DNA of 12,170 nt from assembly GCA_030612305.1 (NCBI GenBank), contig JAUWOG010000022.1, positions 1-12,170 of the forward strand, given 5' to 3'. Under the pieces are notes generated by a model. That model was given only the letters and a program-made list of their open reading frames with translations, did no database searches and was not told the origin of the DNA. Numbering within the stretch: position 1 is the stretch's first letter; every line of letters starts with the position of its first letter. Shown piece after piece: positions 6,111-12,170 of this stretch. This DNA is from Armatimonadota bacterium (GTDB taxonomy: Bacteria > Armatimonadota > Zipacnadia > Zipacnadales > UBA11051). A program made the translations under genes and the position numbers.

Positions 6111-7277
6111 ATGAAACGAGAGCTACAGGGACAGTACGTGACCGTATCAACAACAGGCGAGAGTGTGGAGGCGTTTGTTCCGTCGCCATTGCCGCCCGAG
6201 CCCCCGCTGGACTGGTCGCCTGCCCTGCGGCAGAAGTTCGACGAGGCACTGCTGGCGCTCGGTCGCCTCGACAGCGTATCGGTCCTCCTGCCGGATACCT
6301 CGCTATTTCTCTACATGTATGTGCGCAAGGAGGCGGTGCTGTCATCTCAGATCGAGGGCACGCAGTCATCGCTCTCCGATCTGCTGCTGTTTGAGCTGGA
6401 GGAACAGCCGGGTGTGCCTCTTGATGACGTGGAGCAAGTGAGCCACTACGTGGCAGCCCTGAACTATGGCCTGGAACGCATTCGGGAAGGTTTTCCTCTG
6501 TGCGCGCGCCTCCTGCGAGAGATTCATGAGGTCCTCCTCTCAAGCGGACGCGGCAGCGACCGCAACCCCGGGGAATTCCGCCGCAGTCAGAACTGGATCG
6601 GTGGAACCCGGCCTGGCAACGCGGCATTTGTGCCGCCTCCCCACGAGCACGTTCAGGACTGCATGAGCAGCCTGGAGCGGTTCCTCCACGATGAGCCGGA
6701 GCCCACGCCGACGCTCACGAAAGCCGCTCTCGCTCACGTGCAATTCGAGACAATCCACCCGTTCCTGGACGGCAACGGCCGGCTGGGGCGTCTGCTGATC
6801 ACGCTCCTGCTGTGCTCTGAAGAACTGCTCAAGGAGCCGATGCTCTACCTCAGCCTCTATCTGAAATCCCATCGCTCCCGATACTACGAATTGCTGAACC
6901 ATGTGCGCCTGACAGGGGATTGGGAATCCTGGCTCGAGTTCTTCGCGGAAGCCGTCACGGACACCGCCATGCGGGCTGTTGACACGGTCCAGAAGCTGAT
7001 AGCGCTTGCGTCCGAGGACCGAGACGCAATCAACGAGCTTGGCCGAGTGGCGGGGTCGGTACTCAGGATCCATCGGGCCTTGCAGGAACGACCCATTGCA
7101 CTGCCCAAGTGGCTGGGCGAGCAGGCCGGGCTCTCGCCAGCGACGGTCAACACCTGCCTGAAGCATCTTGAGCGCCTCGGCATCGTCAACGAGGTGACCG
7201 GACGAAAGCGCAGGCGCATCTACGCCTATTCCCGCTATCTCGACTTGATGAATCAGGGCACTGAAGTGCCGCTCTGA
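6111..7277 (+). CDS. Class II Fic protein with C-terminal winged helix
   Basis: The 388 residues form a typical Fic_N - Fic - winged-helix protein. The AFVPSPLPPEPPL N-terminal signature lies at 21-33. S78-S-Q-I-E82-G83 fits the (S/T)xxxE(G/N) inhibitory helix of class II Fic proteins, whose Glu holds ATP in an unproductive pose. H216-P-F-L-D-G-N-G-R-L-G-R227 is the complete catalytic motif, so transfer of AMP from ATP to a hydroxyl of a target protein is expected. Residues about 310-375 form a DNA-binding winged helix with a basic wing (G364-R-K-R-R-R). Target proteins are unknown. The ATG at 6111 has only a weak, close AGGG before it, but the protein begins as family members do. No antitoxin gene is adjacent, as expected when the inhibitory helix is built in. 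The next gene starts 189 bp on with its own promoter. Length and motifs are intact. Confidence 0.92.
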   Translation: MKRELQGQYVTVSTTGESVEAFVPSPLPPEPPLDWSPALRQKFDEALLALGRLDSVSVLLPDTSLFLYMYVRKEAVLSSQIEGTQSSLSDLLLFELEEQPGVPLDDVEQVSHYVAALNYGLERIREGFPLCARLLREIHEVLLSSGRGSDRNPGEFRRSQNWIGGTRPGNAAFVPPPHEHVQDCMSSLERFLHDEPEPTPTLTKAALAHVQFETIHPFLDGNGRLGRLLITLLLCSEELLKEPMLYLSLYLKSHRSRYYELLNHVRLTGDWESWLEFFAEAVTDTAMRAVDTVQKLIALASEDRDAINELGRVAGSVLRIHRALQERPIALPKWLGEQAGLSPATVNTCLKHLERLGIVNEVTGRKRRRIYAYSRYLDLMNQGTEVPL

Positions 7278-7330
7278 TATCTCCCCTCGATCCCAGGAAA
7301 CGACAGCATCAGGGCTGGCAGAATTTGGCC

Positions 7331-7359
7331 TTGACAATCGAACGGATGTTTGGTATAGT
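7331..7359 (+). promoter_or_regulatory. Near-consensus sigma-70 promoter of the helicase gene
   Basis: TTGACA (7331-7336, perfect) and TATAGT (7354-7359, one mismatch) are spaced by 17 bp. Transcription would start near 7366, giving a leader of about 100 nt. In the leader CCCCTT (7376-7381) can pair with AAGGGG (7430-7435). This is the best promoter in the window and shows the helicase need not be cotranscribed with Fic. Confidence 0.8.
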
Positions 7360-7466
7360 TAAGAGCTTGGTAGGTCCCCTTCTTCGCAGCAGCTTCCCTG
7401 CCATCAGAGACCCGACGAGATGCCGTCACAAGGGGTAGAACGACCATTCCAGGAAGAGGTGTGCGT

Positions 7467-10160
7467 ATGTTGATACAATCCCTGGAGGCGTATGGTGTGC
7501 CGGCACAGTTGATCCGGATATGGCGTGTCGCGTACGGGGATGAACTGCTGCCGGTGCAGCAGGAAGCAGTGCAGCGATGCGGGGTGCTGTCGGGCAAGAG
7601 TGTAATCATCTCCGCGCCGACGAGTTCAGGCAAGACACTCGTCGGTGAGATGGCCGCGGTGAGAGCAGCGCTGGCCGGACGCCGGGCTCTCTACCTCGTA
7701 CCCACGAAGGCGCTGGCGGAGGCCAAGTACGCGCTCTTCTGCCGGCTTTACGAGCCGCTGGGGCTGCGGGTGCGGATATGCACCAGAGACCGCCGCGCTG
7801 ATGAGCGTTGCGTGATGCGCGGGGAATTCGACATCGTCGTGGCAATCGCCGAGAAGGTGCGCGCGATGTTCGATCGCCCGGGGAGGAGCGGCGGTGATGT
7901 CGTCTCCTTTTTCGGCTCGGTAGTGGTGGATGAGCTGCAACTGCTGAGTGACGCCGAGCGCGGACCGTGTCTCGAGCTACTGCTGAGCAGGCTCACCGGC
8001 AATGAGGACATGCAGATAGTCGGCCTGTCGGCGTGTCTGGGTGCAGAGCGCCGGGTTGCTGATTGGTTGGGGGCGCAGCTGCTGGAGGTCGAGCGCCGGC
8101 CCATCGAGCTGCGCAAGGGCGTGCTCATCGGCGATGAATTCCGCTACGTGGAGCACAACAGCGGGCAGGGCGGCGCGGAGAAATGGGAGGCCGCGGATAT
8201 CACGGATGCGGCTTCCTTGCCGGACGCCATGCGCATCATCGCGCCCGGCCTCGCTGATGAGCCGACGCTGGTATTCGTGCGCGATCGTCGCAGCGCGATG
8301 GAGCTGGCTGTGGCGCTTGCAGAGGCAATGCCGGGGGCCGGGGAGTCAGCAACGGTTCGGGAGCTGGAGCAGCTACCCGAGCCTTCCGTACGGCTGCGGC
8401 TGGCGGAGTTGTGCCGGCGCGGCGTGGCCTTTCACAGCACTGACCTGCAATTCGCCGAGCGGCAGGCGGTCGAGGCGGGGTTCCTGCGCGGCGACATCCG
8501 GACGCTCTGCTGCACCTCAACCCTGGCGCTGGGGCTGAACCTGCCGGCGCGCAATGTCATCATTGACCCGCTGGTGTGGTACCGGCCGAGCGGCACAAAC
8601 GGGAGGCGTGGGCGCTACACCTTGCGGCCGATGTCGCCGGAGGAATTGGACAACCGGGCCGGCCGCGCGGGGCGGCTCGGGTGGGCCGAGGAATTCGGTC
8701 GCGCCATCGTGCCCGCCGACAGTCAACTGCGTGCCGAGGCGTTGATGAGCCGCTACGTGATCGCGCGAGCCGGGGATGAATACGTAGCGGAGATGCCGGG
8801 CTCTGACTCCGGCTCCGGCAGTCTGCCGCGTTCATCACGGGCCCAACGCCTGCTGCAGCTTGCCACCGTCTTCTCGACCCACACGGAAGCGGACCTCGCA
8901 GAGGCCTGGTCGCAGACGTACACAGGCAGCATGACCGCGACCGGAGCGACAGGCCGCCCGGGGCAGGCGCTGGAAACGCTGACCGGAGCCGCTGATGAGT
9001 GCCGTCGCGCGGGCCTCCTGGCCACCGAGCCGGAGGGTTTCCTCGCCACGGCGCTGGGCCGCATCTTCGGTACGAGTGGCCTCTCGCTGGCGAGTTTCCA
9101 GCGGCTTGTCAACGGCATCCGGGCTGCCGGTGGCGTCCCGCATCCGTGGCATGTCATGCTGCTTTGTGCGCTCACGGAGGAGGCCGCGGAGAGCATCCAT
9201 CTGCCGGCGGGAAATGGGCGTTGCTACGATGAGTGTGGCGCGCTGCTTCGCCTGGCGGAGGAGCAATCCTATGCGGAGGCGGAGGTCTGGGGCCGGCTGG
9301 CGGAGGTGCTGGCTGACCCGACGCTGCCGTTGGGACGGCGGAATGCGGCGGCGCGACTCGTGCTGGCGCTGCTGCGCTGGACAGGGCCGGAGACGACGGG
9401 CGAGCTGGAGCAGGCTCTCGGTATCCCGGCCGCGCGTCTGGCACACGCGGGGGAGACGGTCGGGTGGCTGATGGAGATCTCGGGCCGCATCGTGGGAGAA
9501 CTGGGCGCGAAAGCAAACAGTAAAGCGGTGAATGTACTTGCCCGGCGAGTCTGTGGCGGCGTCGAAGCCCATGCCTTGGGGCTGTATGATCTGCAGGTTT
9601 CCGGCCTCGACCGGGACTTCATGCAGGCAATGGCGGCGGCCGCTTACGGGAACCCGGCGGCAATCGCCGGAGTGACAGAGAAGGACCTGTGTGAACTGCT
9701 GCCGGCGGGACTCGCGCATCGTATCTACCACGCGGTTGAGGCGCAGGTCAAGCGGACAAGCCGGCGAAGTGCATCTGGTGAGCAGCGCGTGGAATCCGGC
9801 GTCTTGCTTCGGCCCGGCGTGCGCGGCGGCCCTGCCCTGCGCCTCGATCTCGCCAGGCCGCTGGAAGCAACCTTCCACGGAACACAGGTCTCGCTGCGGC
9901 CCGCGGAGTTCCACATGTTGCGGGCGCTTGCGCAGAGACCGGGAGAATGTGTGCCGTACGAGGAACTGTTCCGGAGCATGTGGGGCGATGAACCGTTCGT
10001 CTATGCGGGCCAGCTCTACTCGCACCGCAGCCGGCTCGCGAGGAAGCTGCGCAGGGCCGCCACGGCGCGGGCGGAAGCCGAGGAGGATGTGCTTGTGACC
10101 GTGCGCACGCACGGAGTGATGCTGAACCTGCGGGCGGATGACGTCGCTGTCACCGGCTGA
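7467..10160 (+). CDS. Hel308/Ski2-like SF2 helicase fused to OmpR-type winged helix
   Basis: The 897-residue protein is an ATP-dependent nucleic-acid helicase with an extra DNA-binding domain. Motif I APTSSGKT is at 50-57, motif II D155-E-L-Q158 (Q where Hel308 has H), motif III LSACLG at 187-192, motif V CTSTLALGLNLP at 349-360, and motif VI NRAGRAGR at 396-403. A winged-helix-like part follows (about 455-545), then a helical ratchet-like region ending in RRVCGGVEAHAL...GLDRDF (about 694-718) and a helix-hairpin-helix-like stretch, as in Hel308 domains 3-5. Residues about 797-888 form an OmpR/PhoB effector domain (LRPAEFHMLRALAQRPGE, SMWGDE, SRLARKLR, VTVRTHGVML). Two-component receiver residues are absent. 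ATG 7467 is chosen because GGAAGAGG lies 7 nt before it; GTG 7461 is too close. Hel308-type enzymes act at stalled or branched DNA, but the role here is unknown. Confidence 0.85.
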   Translation: MLIQSLEAYGVPAQLIRIWRVAYGDELLPVQQEAVQRCGVLSGKSVIISAPTSSGKTLVGEMAAVRAALAGRRALYLVPTKALAEAKYALFCRLYEPLGLRVRICTRDRRADERCVMRGEFDIVVAIAEKVRAMFDRPGRSGGDVVSFFGSVVVDELQLLSDAERGPCLELLLSRLTGNEDMQIVGLSACLGAERRVADWLGAQLLEVERRPIELRKGVLIGDEFRYVEHNSGQGGAEKWEAADITDAASLPDAMRIIAPGLADEPTLVFVRDRRSAMELAVALAEAMPGAGESATVRELEQLPEPSVRLRLAELCRRGVAFHSTDLQFAERQAVEAGFLRGDIRTLCCTSTLALGLNLPARNVIIDPLVWYRPSGTNGRRGRYTLRPMSPEELDNRAGRAGRLGWAEEFGRAIVPADSQLRAEALMSRYVIARAGDEYVAEMPGSDSGSGSLPRSSRAQRLLQLATVFSTHTEADLAEAWSQTYTGSMTATGATGRPGQALETLTGAADECRRAGLLATEPEGFLATALGRIFGTSGLSLASFQRLVNGIRAAGGVPHPWHVMLLCALTEEAAESIHLPAGNGRCYDECGALLRLAEEQSYAEAEVWGRLAEVLADPTLPLGRRNAAARLVLALLRWTGPETTGELEQALGIPAARLAHAGETVGWLMEISGRIVGELGAKANSKAVNVLARRVCGGVEAHALGLYDLQVSGLDRDFMQAMAAAAYGNPAAIAGVTEKDLCELLPAGLAHRIYHAVEAQVKRTSRRSASGEQRVESGVLLRPGVRGGPALRLDLARPLEATFHGTQVSLRPAEFHMLRALAQRPGECVPYEELFRSMWGDEPFVYAGQLYSHRSRLARKLRRAATARAEAEEDVLVTVRTHGVMLNLRADDVAVTG

Positions 10161-10286
10161 CGAGGTATGATGCGCGCACGTTGTTTGTTCGTGGGTGAAG
10201 GTGACCGCGCGGGGAGAGGGAATATTGTCGGGAGGCGACGCGGGCTGCGAGACAGAATGTGTTGTTGGTAGGCGTGTGAATCGGGG

Positions 10287-10315
10287 TTGTAAAAGGGGTG
10301 GAAATGTAGTATAAG
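10287..10315 (+). promoter_or_regulatory. Sigma-70-type promoter of the gap-pgk unit
   Basis: TTGTAA (10287-10292) and TATAAG (10310-10315) are 17 bp apart. The expected start near 10322 leaves a leader of about 134 nt before the GTG. The helicase stop is 126 bp upstream of the -35, and no terminator with a T-run is visible between. The leader shows no recognisable riboswitch. Confidence 0.7.
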
Positions 10316-10441
10316 TAGGGCGTCGCAGGTCGAAGAACATAACAACATACTCTTTGCTGAGTTCACTACGGCGGGGCCTGTCGCTCTCAGGGCGCATCCG
10401 GAGACGGGGAGGCCGCTCGCCCAAATCCAGCCGCTTGCAAT

Positions 10442-10447
10442 AGGAGG
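10442..10447 (+). promoter_or_regulatory. Ribosome binding site of gap
   Basis: AGGAGG lies 8 nt before a GTG codon at 10456. It is the strongest ribosome site in the window and supports the non-ATG start. Confidence 0.85.
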
Positions 10448-10455
10448 AGTAAACA

Positions 10456-11475
10456 GTGTCTGTAAAAGTTGGTATCAACGGTTTCGGCCGCATCGGCCGC
10501 CAGGTCTTCAAGGCCGTCTATGAGCAGTATCAGGATGAAGTCGAAATAGTGGCAGTGAATGACCTCACGGACGACGCCACGCTCGCGTACCTGCTCAAGT
10601 ATGACAGCATCTACGGGAAGTTCGACGCCGACATCAGGGACGGCGACAACTCCATTCTGGTTGACGACATGGAGATAAAGAGCTTCGAAGAGCGGGACCC
10701 CTCGAACCTGCCCTGGGGCGATTTGGGTGTTGACGTGGTGCTCGAGTCCACGGGCTTCTTCCGCAAGCCCGACGACGCCCGCAAGCACCTTGCGGCCGGA
10801 GCGAAGAAGGTCATCATCTCGGCTCCTGCTGGCGGCACAGCCGACGATCTGGTGACCATCGTTCTCGGTGTCAATGACGAGATGTACGACCCGGCGCAAC
10901 ACAATCTCATCTCCAACGCCTCCTGCACGACCAACTCTCTTGCCCCCATGTGCAAGGTGCTGCACGAGAACTGGGGGATCCTCGGCGGGCTGCTGACGAC
11001 AATCCACAGCTACACCTCGGATCAGAACCTGATGGACGGGCCGCACACGGACCTGCGTCGGGCACGGTCGGCTGCCGAGAACCTCGTCCCGCCCACCACC
11101 GGAGCTGCCAAGGCTATCGGCATAGTGATCCCGGAACTCGCCGGGAAGCTCGCCGGTATCGCCCTGCGCGTTCCTCCGCCCACCGGCTCCGGGCCCGCCC
11201 TCGTAGTGACGCGCGCGAAGCCCACGACCGAGGAGGCAATCAACGCGGCGTTCAAAGCTGCCGCCGAGGGCGAACTGGAGGGCTACCTCGAGTACAACGA
11301 GGACCCCATCGTGCGCGCCGACATCGTCGGGAACTCGGCCTCGTGCATCTTCGATTCAGAGTGGACGAACGTCATCGGGGGCACGCTGGTCAAGGTGCTC
11401 GGCTGGTATGACAACGAGTGGGGTTACGCGAGCCGCACCGCCGACCTGCTGAAGATCCTCGGGGCGAGTCTGTAG
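10456..11475 (+). CDS. gap: Type I glyceraldehyde-3-phosphate dehydrogenase
   Basis: The 339-residue enzyme oxidises and phosphorylates glyceraldehyde-3-phosphate to 1,3-bisphosphoglycerate with NAD in cytosolic glycolysis, or the reverse in gluconeogenesis. The NAD-binding G7-I-N-G-F-G-R-I-G-R15 opens the protein, and N35-D36 suits NAD rather than NADP. The active site S153-N-A-S-C157-T-T-N has the nucleophilic Cys, with H184 in TTIHSYT as its partner; W317-Y-D-N-E-W-G-Y324 is the C-terminal signature. Length is normal. The S-loop and tetramer core segment reads RVPPPTGSGPALVV (238-251) where many bacteria have RVPTPNVSVVDL; actinobacterial enzymes also have PTGS there, so it is a lineage variant. 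GTG start with a strong ribosome site. pgk follows after 152 bp, so the two are probably one transcription unit. Confidence 0.97.
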   Translation: MSVKVGINGFGRIGRQVFKAVYEQYQDEVEIVAVNDLTDDATLAYLLKYDSIYGKFDADIRDGDNSILVDDMEIKSFEERDPSNLPWGDLGVDVVLESTGFFRKPDDARKHLAAGAKKVIISAPAGGTADDLVTIVLGVNDEMYDPAQHNLISNASCTTNSLAPMCKVLHENWGILGGLLTTIHSYTSDQNLMDGPHTDLRRARSAAENLVPPTTGAAKAIGIVIPELAGKLAGIALRVPPPTGSGPALVVTRAKPTTEEAINAAFKAAAEGELEGYLEYNEDPIVRADIVGNSASCIFDSEWTNVIGGTLVKVLGWYDNEWGYASRTADLLKILGASL

Positions 11476-11509
11476 CAGCGCGACGGAGAAGCAACCGACC
11501 ACAATGAGC

Positions 11510-11530
11510 CCGCCTGTCATGCGCAGGTGG
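11510..11530 (+). repeat. First hairpin between gap and pgk
   Basis: CCGCCTG (11510-11516) pairs with CAGGTGG (11524-11530), with one G-U, around a 7-nt loop, 34 nt after the gap stop. It is weaker than the hairpin that follows. Confidence 0.5.
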
Positions 11531-11548
11531 ATGCAGCAGAGTCGCAAT

Positions 11549-11580
11549 ACGGAGGCGGGTGGCAGACCATCCGCCTCCGT
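11549..11580 (+). terminator. Strong gap-pgk intercistronic hairpin (attenuator or mRNA-stability element)
   Basis: ACGGAGGCGGGTGG (11549-11562) pairs with CCATCCGCCTCCGT (11567-11580) across a CAGA tetraloop: 14 pairs, one G-U. Only a weak T-containing stretch (TTGTCTG, overlapping the last stem base) follows, so full termination is unlikely. Partial attenuation of pgk, or protection of the gap message from 3' decay, fits better. Confidence 0.6.
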
Positions 11581-11627
11581 TGTCTGAGTCGAGTAGAGGT
11601 CGGAGAAGAGTGTGAGGGTGACTGAGC

Positions 11628-12170
11628 ATGGACAAGGCTACGGTCAAGGACGTGCAGATTAGCGGGAAGACCGTGCTGCTGCGCGTTGATTTCAATGTCC
11701 CTTTGAAGGATGGCGACATCGAGGACGACACGCGCATCAGCGCAGCGCAACCGACCATCAAGTACCTGGCGCAGAATGGCAACAGGATAGTCCTGTGCGC
11801 GCATCTGGGCCGGCCTGAGGGAGAAGTAGTGCCCGCATTGAGCCTGAAGCCATGTGCGGAACGGCTCGGCAAGTTGCGCGGGAAGCCGGTCGGATTCGTC
11901 GAGGACTGCAGCGGCGCAGAGGTCGCCGAGGCAGTCGCGAAGATGCAGCCGGGTGAGGTGATACTGCTTGAGAACACGCGCTTCCACGGTGCCGAGACCT
12001 CGAAGAACGACGCGGAGATGCTGGCATTTGCGCAGCAGCTTGCGGCCCCGGCGGAGGCCGACGTCAATGACGCCTTCGGAGCCTGCCACCGCAACCACGC
12101 CTCGACCTATGGCGTGACGAAGTATCTGGAGCCATGCGTGGCCGGGCTGCTGGTCGAGAAGGAAATTGAC
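11628..12170 (+). CDS. pgk: Phosphoglycerate kinase, N-terminal part (cut by right edge)
   Basis: The first 181 codons are present and the frame is open at the edge. The product passes phosphate from 1,3-bisphosphoglycerate to ADP, the step after GAPDH, in the cytosol. The N-terminal, substrate-binding domain shows L18-R-V-D-F-N-V-P, D-D-T-R-I, A-H-L-G-R-P, the SLKPCAERL helix, LLENTRFH, VNDAFG and CHRNHAS, all conserved family blocks that include the basic residues that grip 3-phosphoglycerate. The nucleotide-binding half lies outside the window. GAGGG at 11614-11618 is 9 nt before the ATG. No separate promoter was seen between gap and pgk, so expression most likely depends on the gap promoter and on how far transcription passes the intercistronic hairpin. 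Confidence 0.95.
   Translation, partial: MDKATVKDVQISGKTVLLRVDFNVPLKDGDIEDDTRISAAQPTIKYLAQNGNRIVLCAHLGRPEGEVVPALSLKPCAERLGKLRGKPVGFVEDCSGAEVAEAVAKMQPGEVILLENTRFHGAETSKNDAEMLAFAQQLAAPAEADVNDAFGACHRNHASTYGVTKYLEPCVAGLLVEKEID

Noticed and set aside
7461..7466. GTG start for the helicase two codons upstream
   Set aside because: The purine-rich ribosome site would be only 1 nt away; ATG at 7467 has 7-nt spacing.
10316..10455. Riboswitch in the 134-nt gap leader
   Set aside because: No known aptamer pattern and no terminator/antiterminator pair could be recognised; only the promoter and ribosome site are supported.
8835..10511. 558-codon open frame on the minus strand, opposite the helicase and the gap start
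   Set aside because: It lies antisense to a gene with unmistakable helicase and winged-helix motifs, crosses the gap promoter, and its translation is Arg/Pro/His-rich with no recognisable domain. Long antisense frames are common in GC-rich DNA.

Overview
The window is GC-rich, densely coding bacterial DNA with an open reading frame cut at each end. The genes suggest a Gram-negative-type, heterotrophic bacterium of the Planctomycetota/Lentisphaerota/Armatimonadota kind. The clues are a secreted heparinase II/III-type polysaccharide lyase with an N-terminal zinc-ribbon, a short ceramidase-like protein with no signal peptide, and a GT9 heptosyltransferase-like enzyme. This phylum-level placement is an inference from gene content only; no rRNA or other marker is present.

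Layout. (1) 1-2572, minus strand: the first 857 codons of a secreted heparinase II/III-like lyase, which continues past the left edge. (2) 2573-2973: intergenic, carrying a roughly 220-bp MITE-like element with 17-bp terminal inverted repeats, nested inner palindromes and a 9-bp flanking direct repeat. (3) 2974-4059, plus: GT9 glycosyltransferase. (4) 4060-4377: convergent intergenic region full of hairpins, including a 147-bp unit with inverted ends. (5) 4378-5817, minus: neutral/alkaline ceramidase-like protein. (6) 5818-6110: divergent intergenic region with a palindrome and the promoter/operator of the next gene. (7) 6111-7277, plus: class II Fic protein (predicted AMP transferase) with a C-terminal winged helix. 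(8) 7467-10160, plus: Hel308/Ski2-like superfamily II helicase with an OmpR/PhoB-type DNA-binding winged helix added at its C-terminus, behind a near-consensus sigma-70 promoter. (9) 10456-11475, plus: type I glyceraldehyde-3-phosphate dehydrogenase, behind another good promoter. (10) 11628-12170 and beyond: phosphoglycerate kinase, cut by the right edge.

How they fit together. gap and pgk are consecutive glycolytic steps and probably one transcript, separated by two hairpins. The lyase, glycosyltransferase and ceramidase-like genes each look like single units. They suit a lifestyle of polysaccharide breakdown plus envelope glycan assembly, but nothing in the sequence ties them into one pathway. 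The Fic and helicase genes lie side by side on the same strand with separate promoters. Both pair an enzymatic domain with a DNA-binding winged helix, so this is the accessory-looking part of the window and holds the most interesting protein, the helicase-OmpR fusion. No tRNA, rRNA, CRISPR array, transposase or integrase gene was seen.
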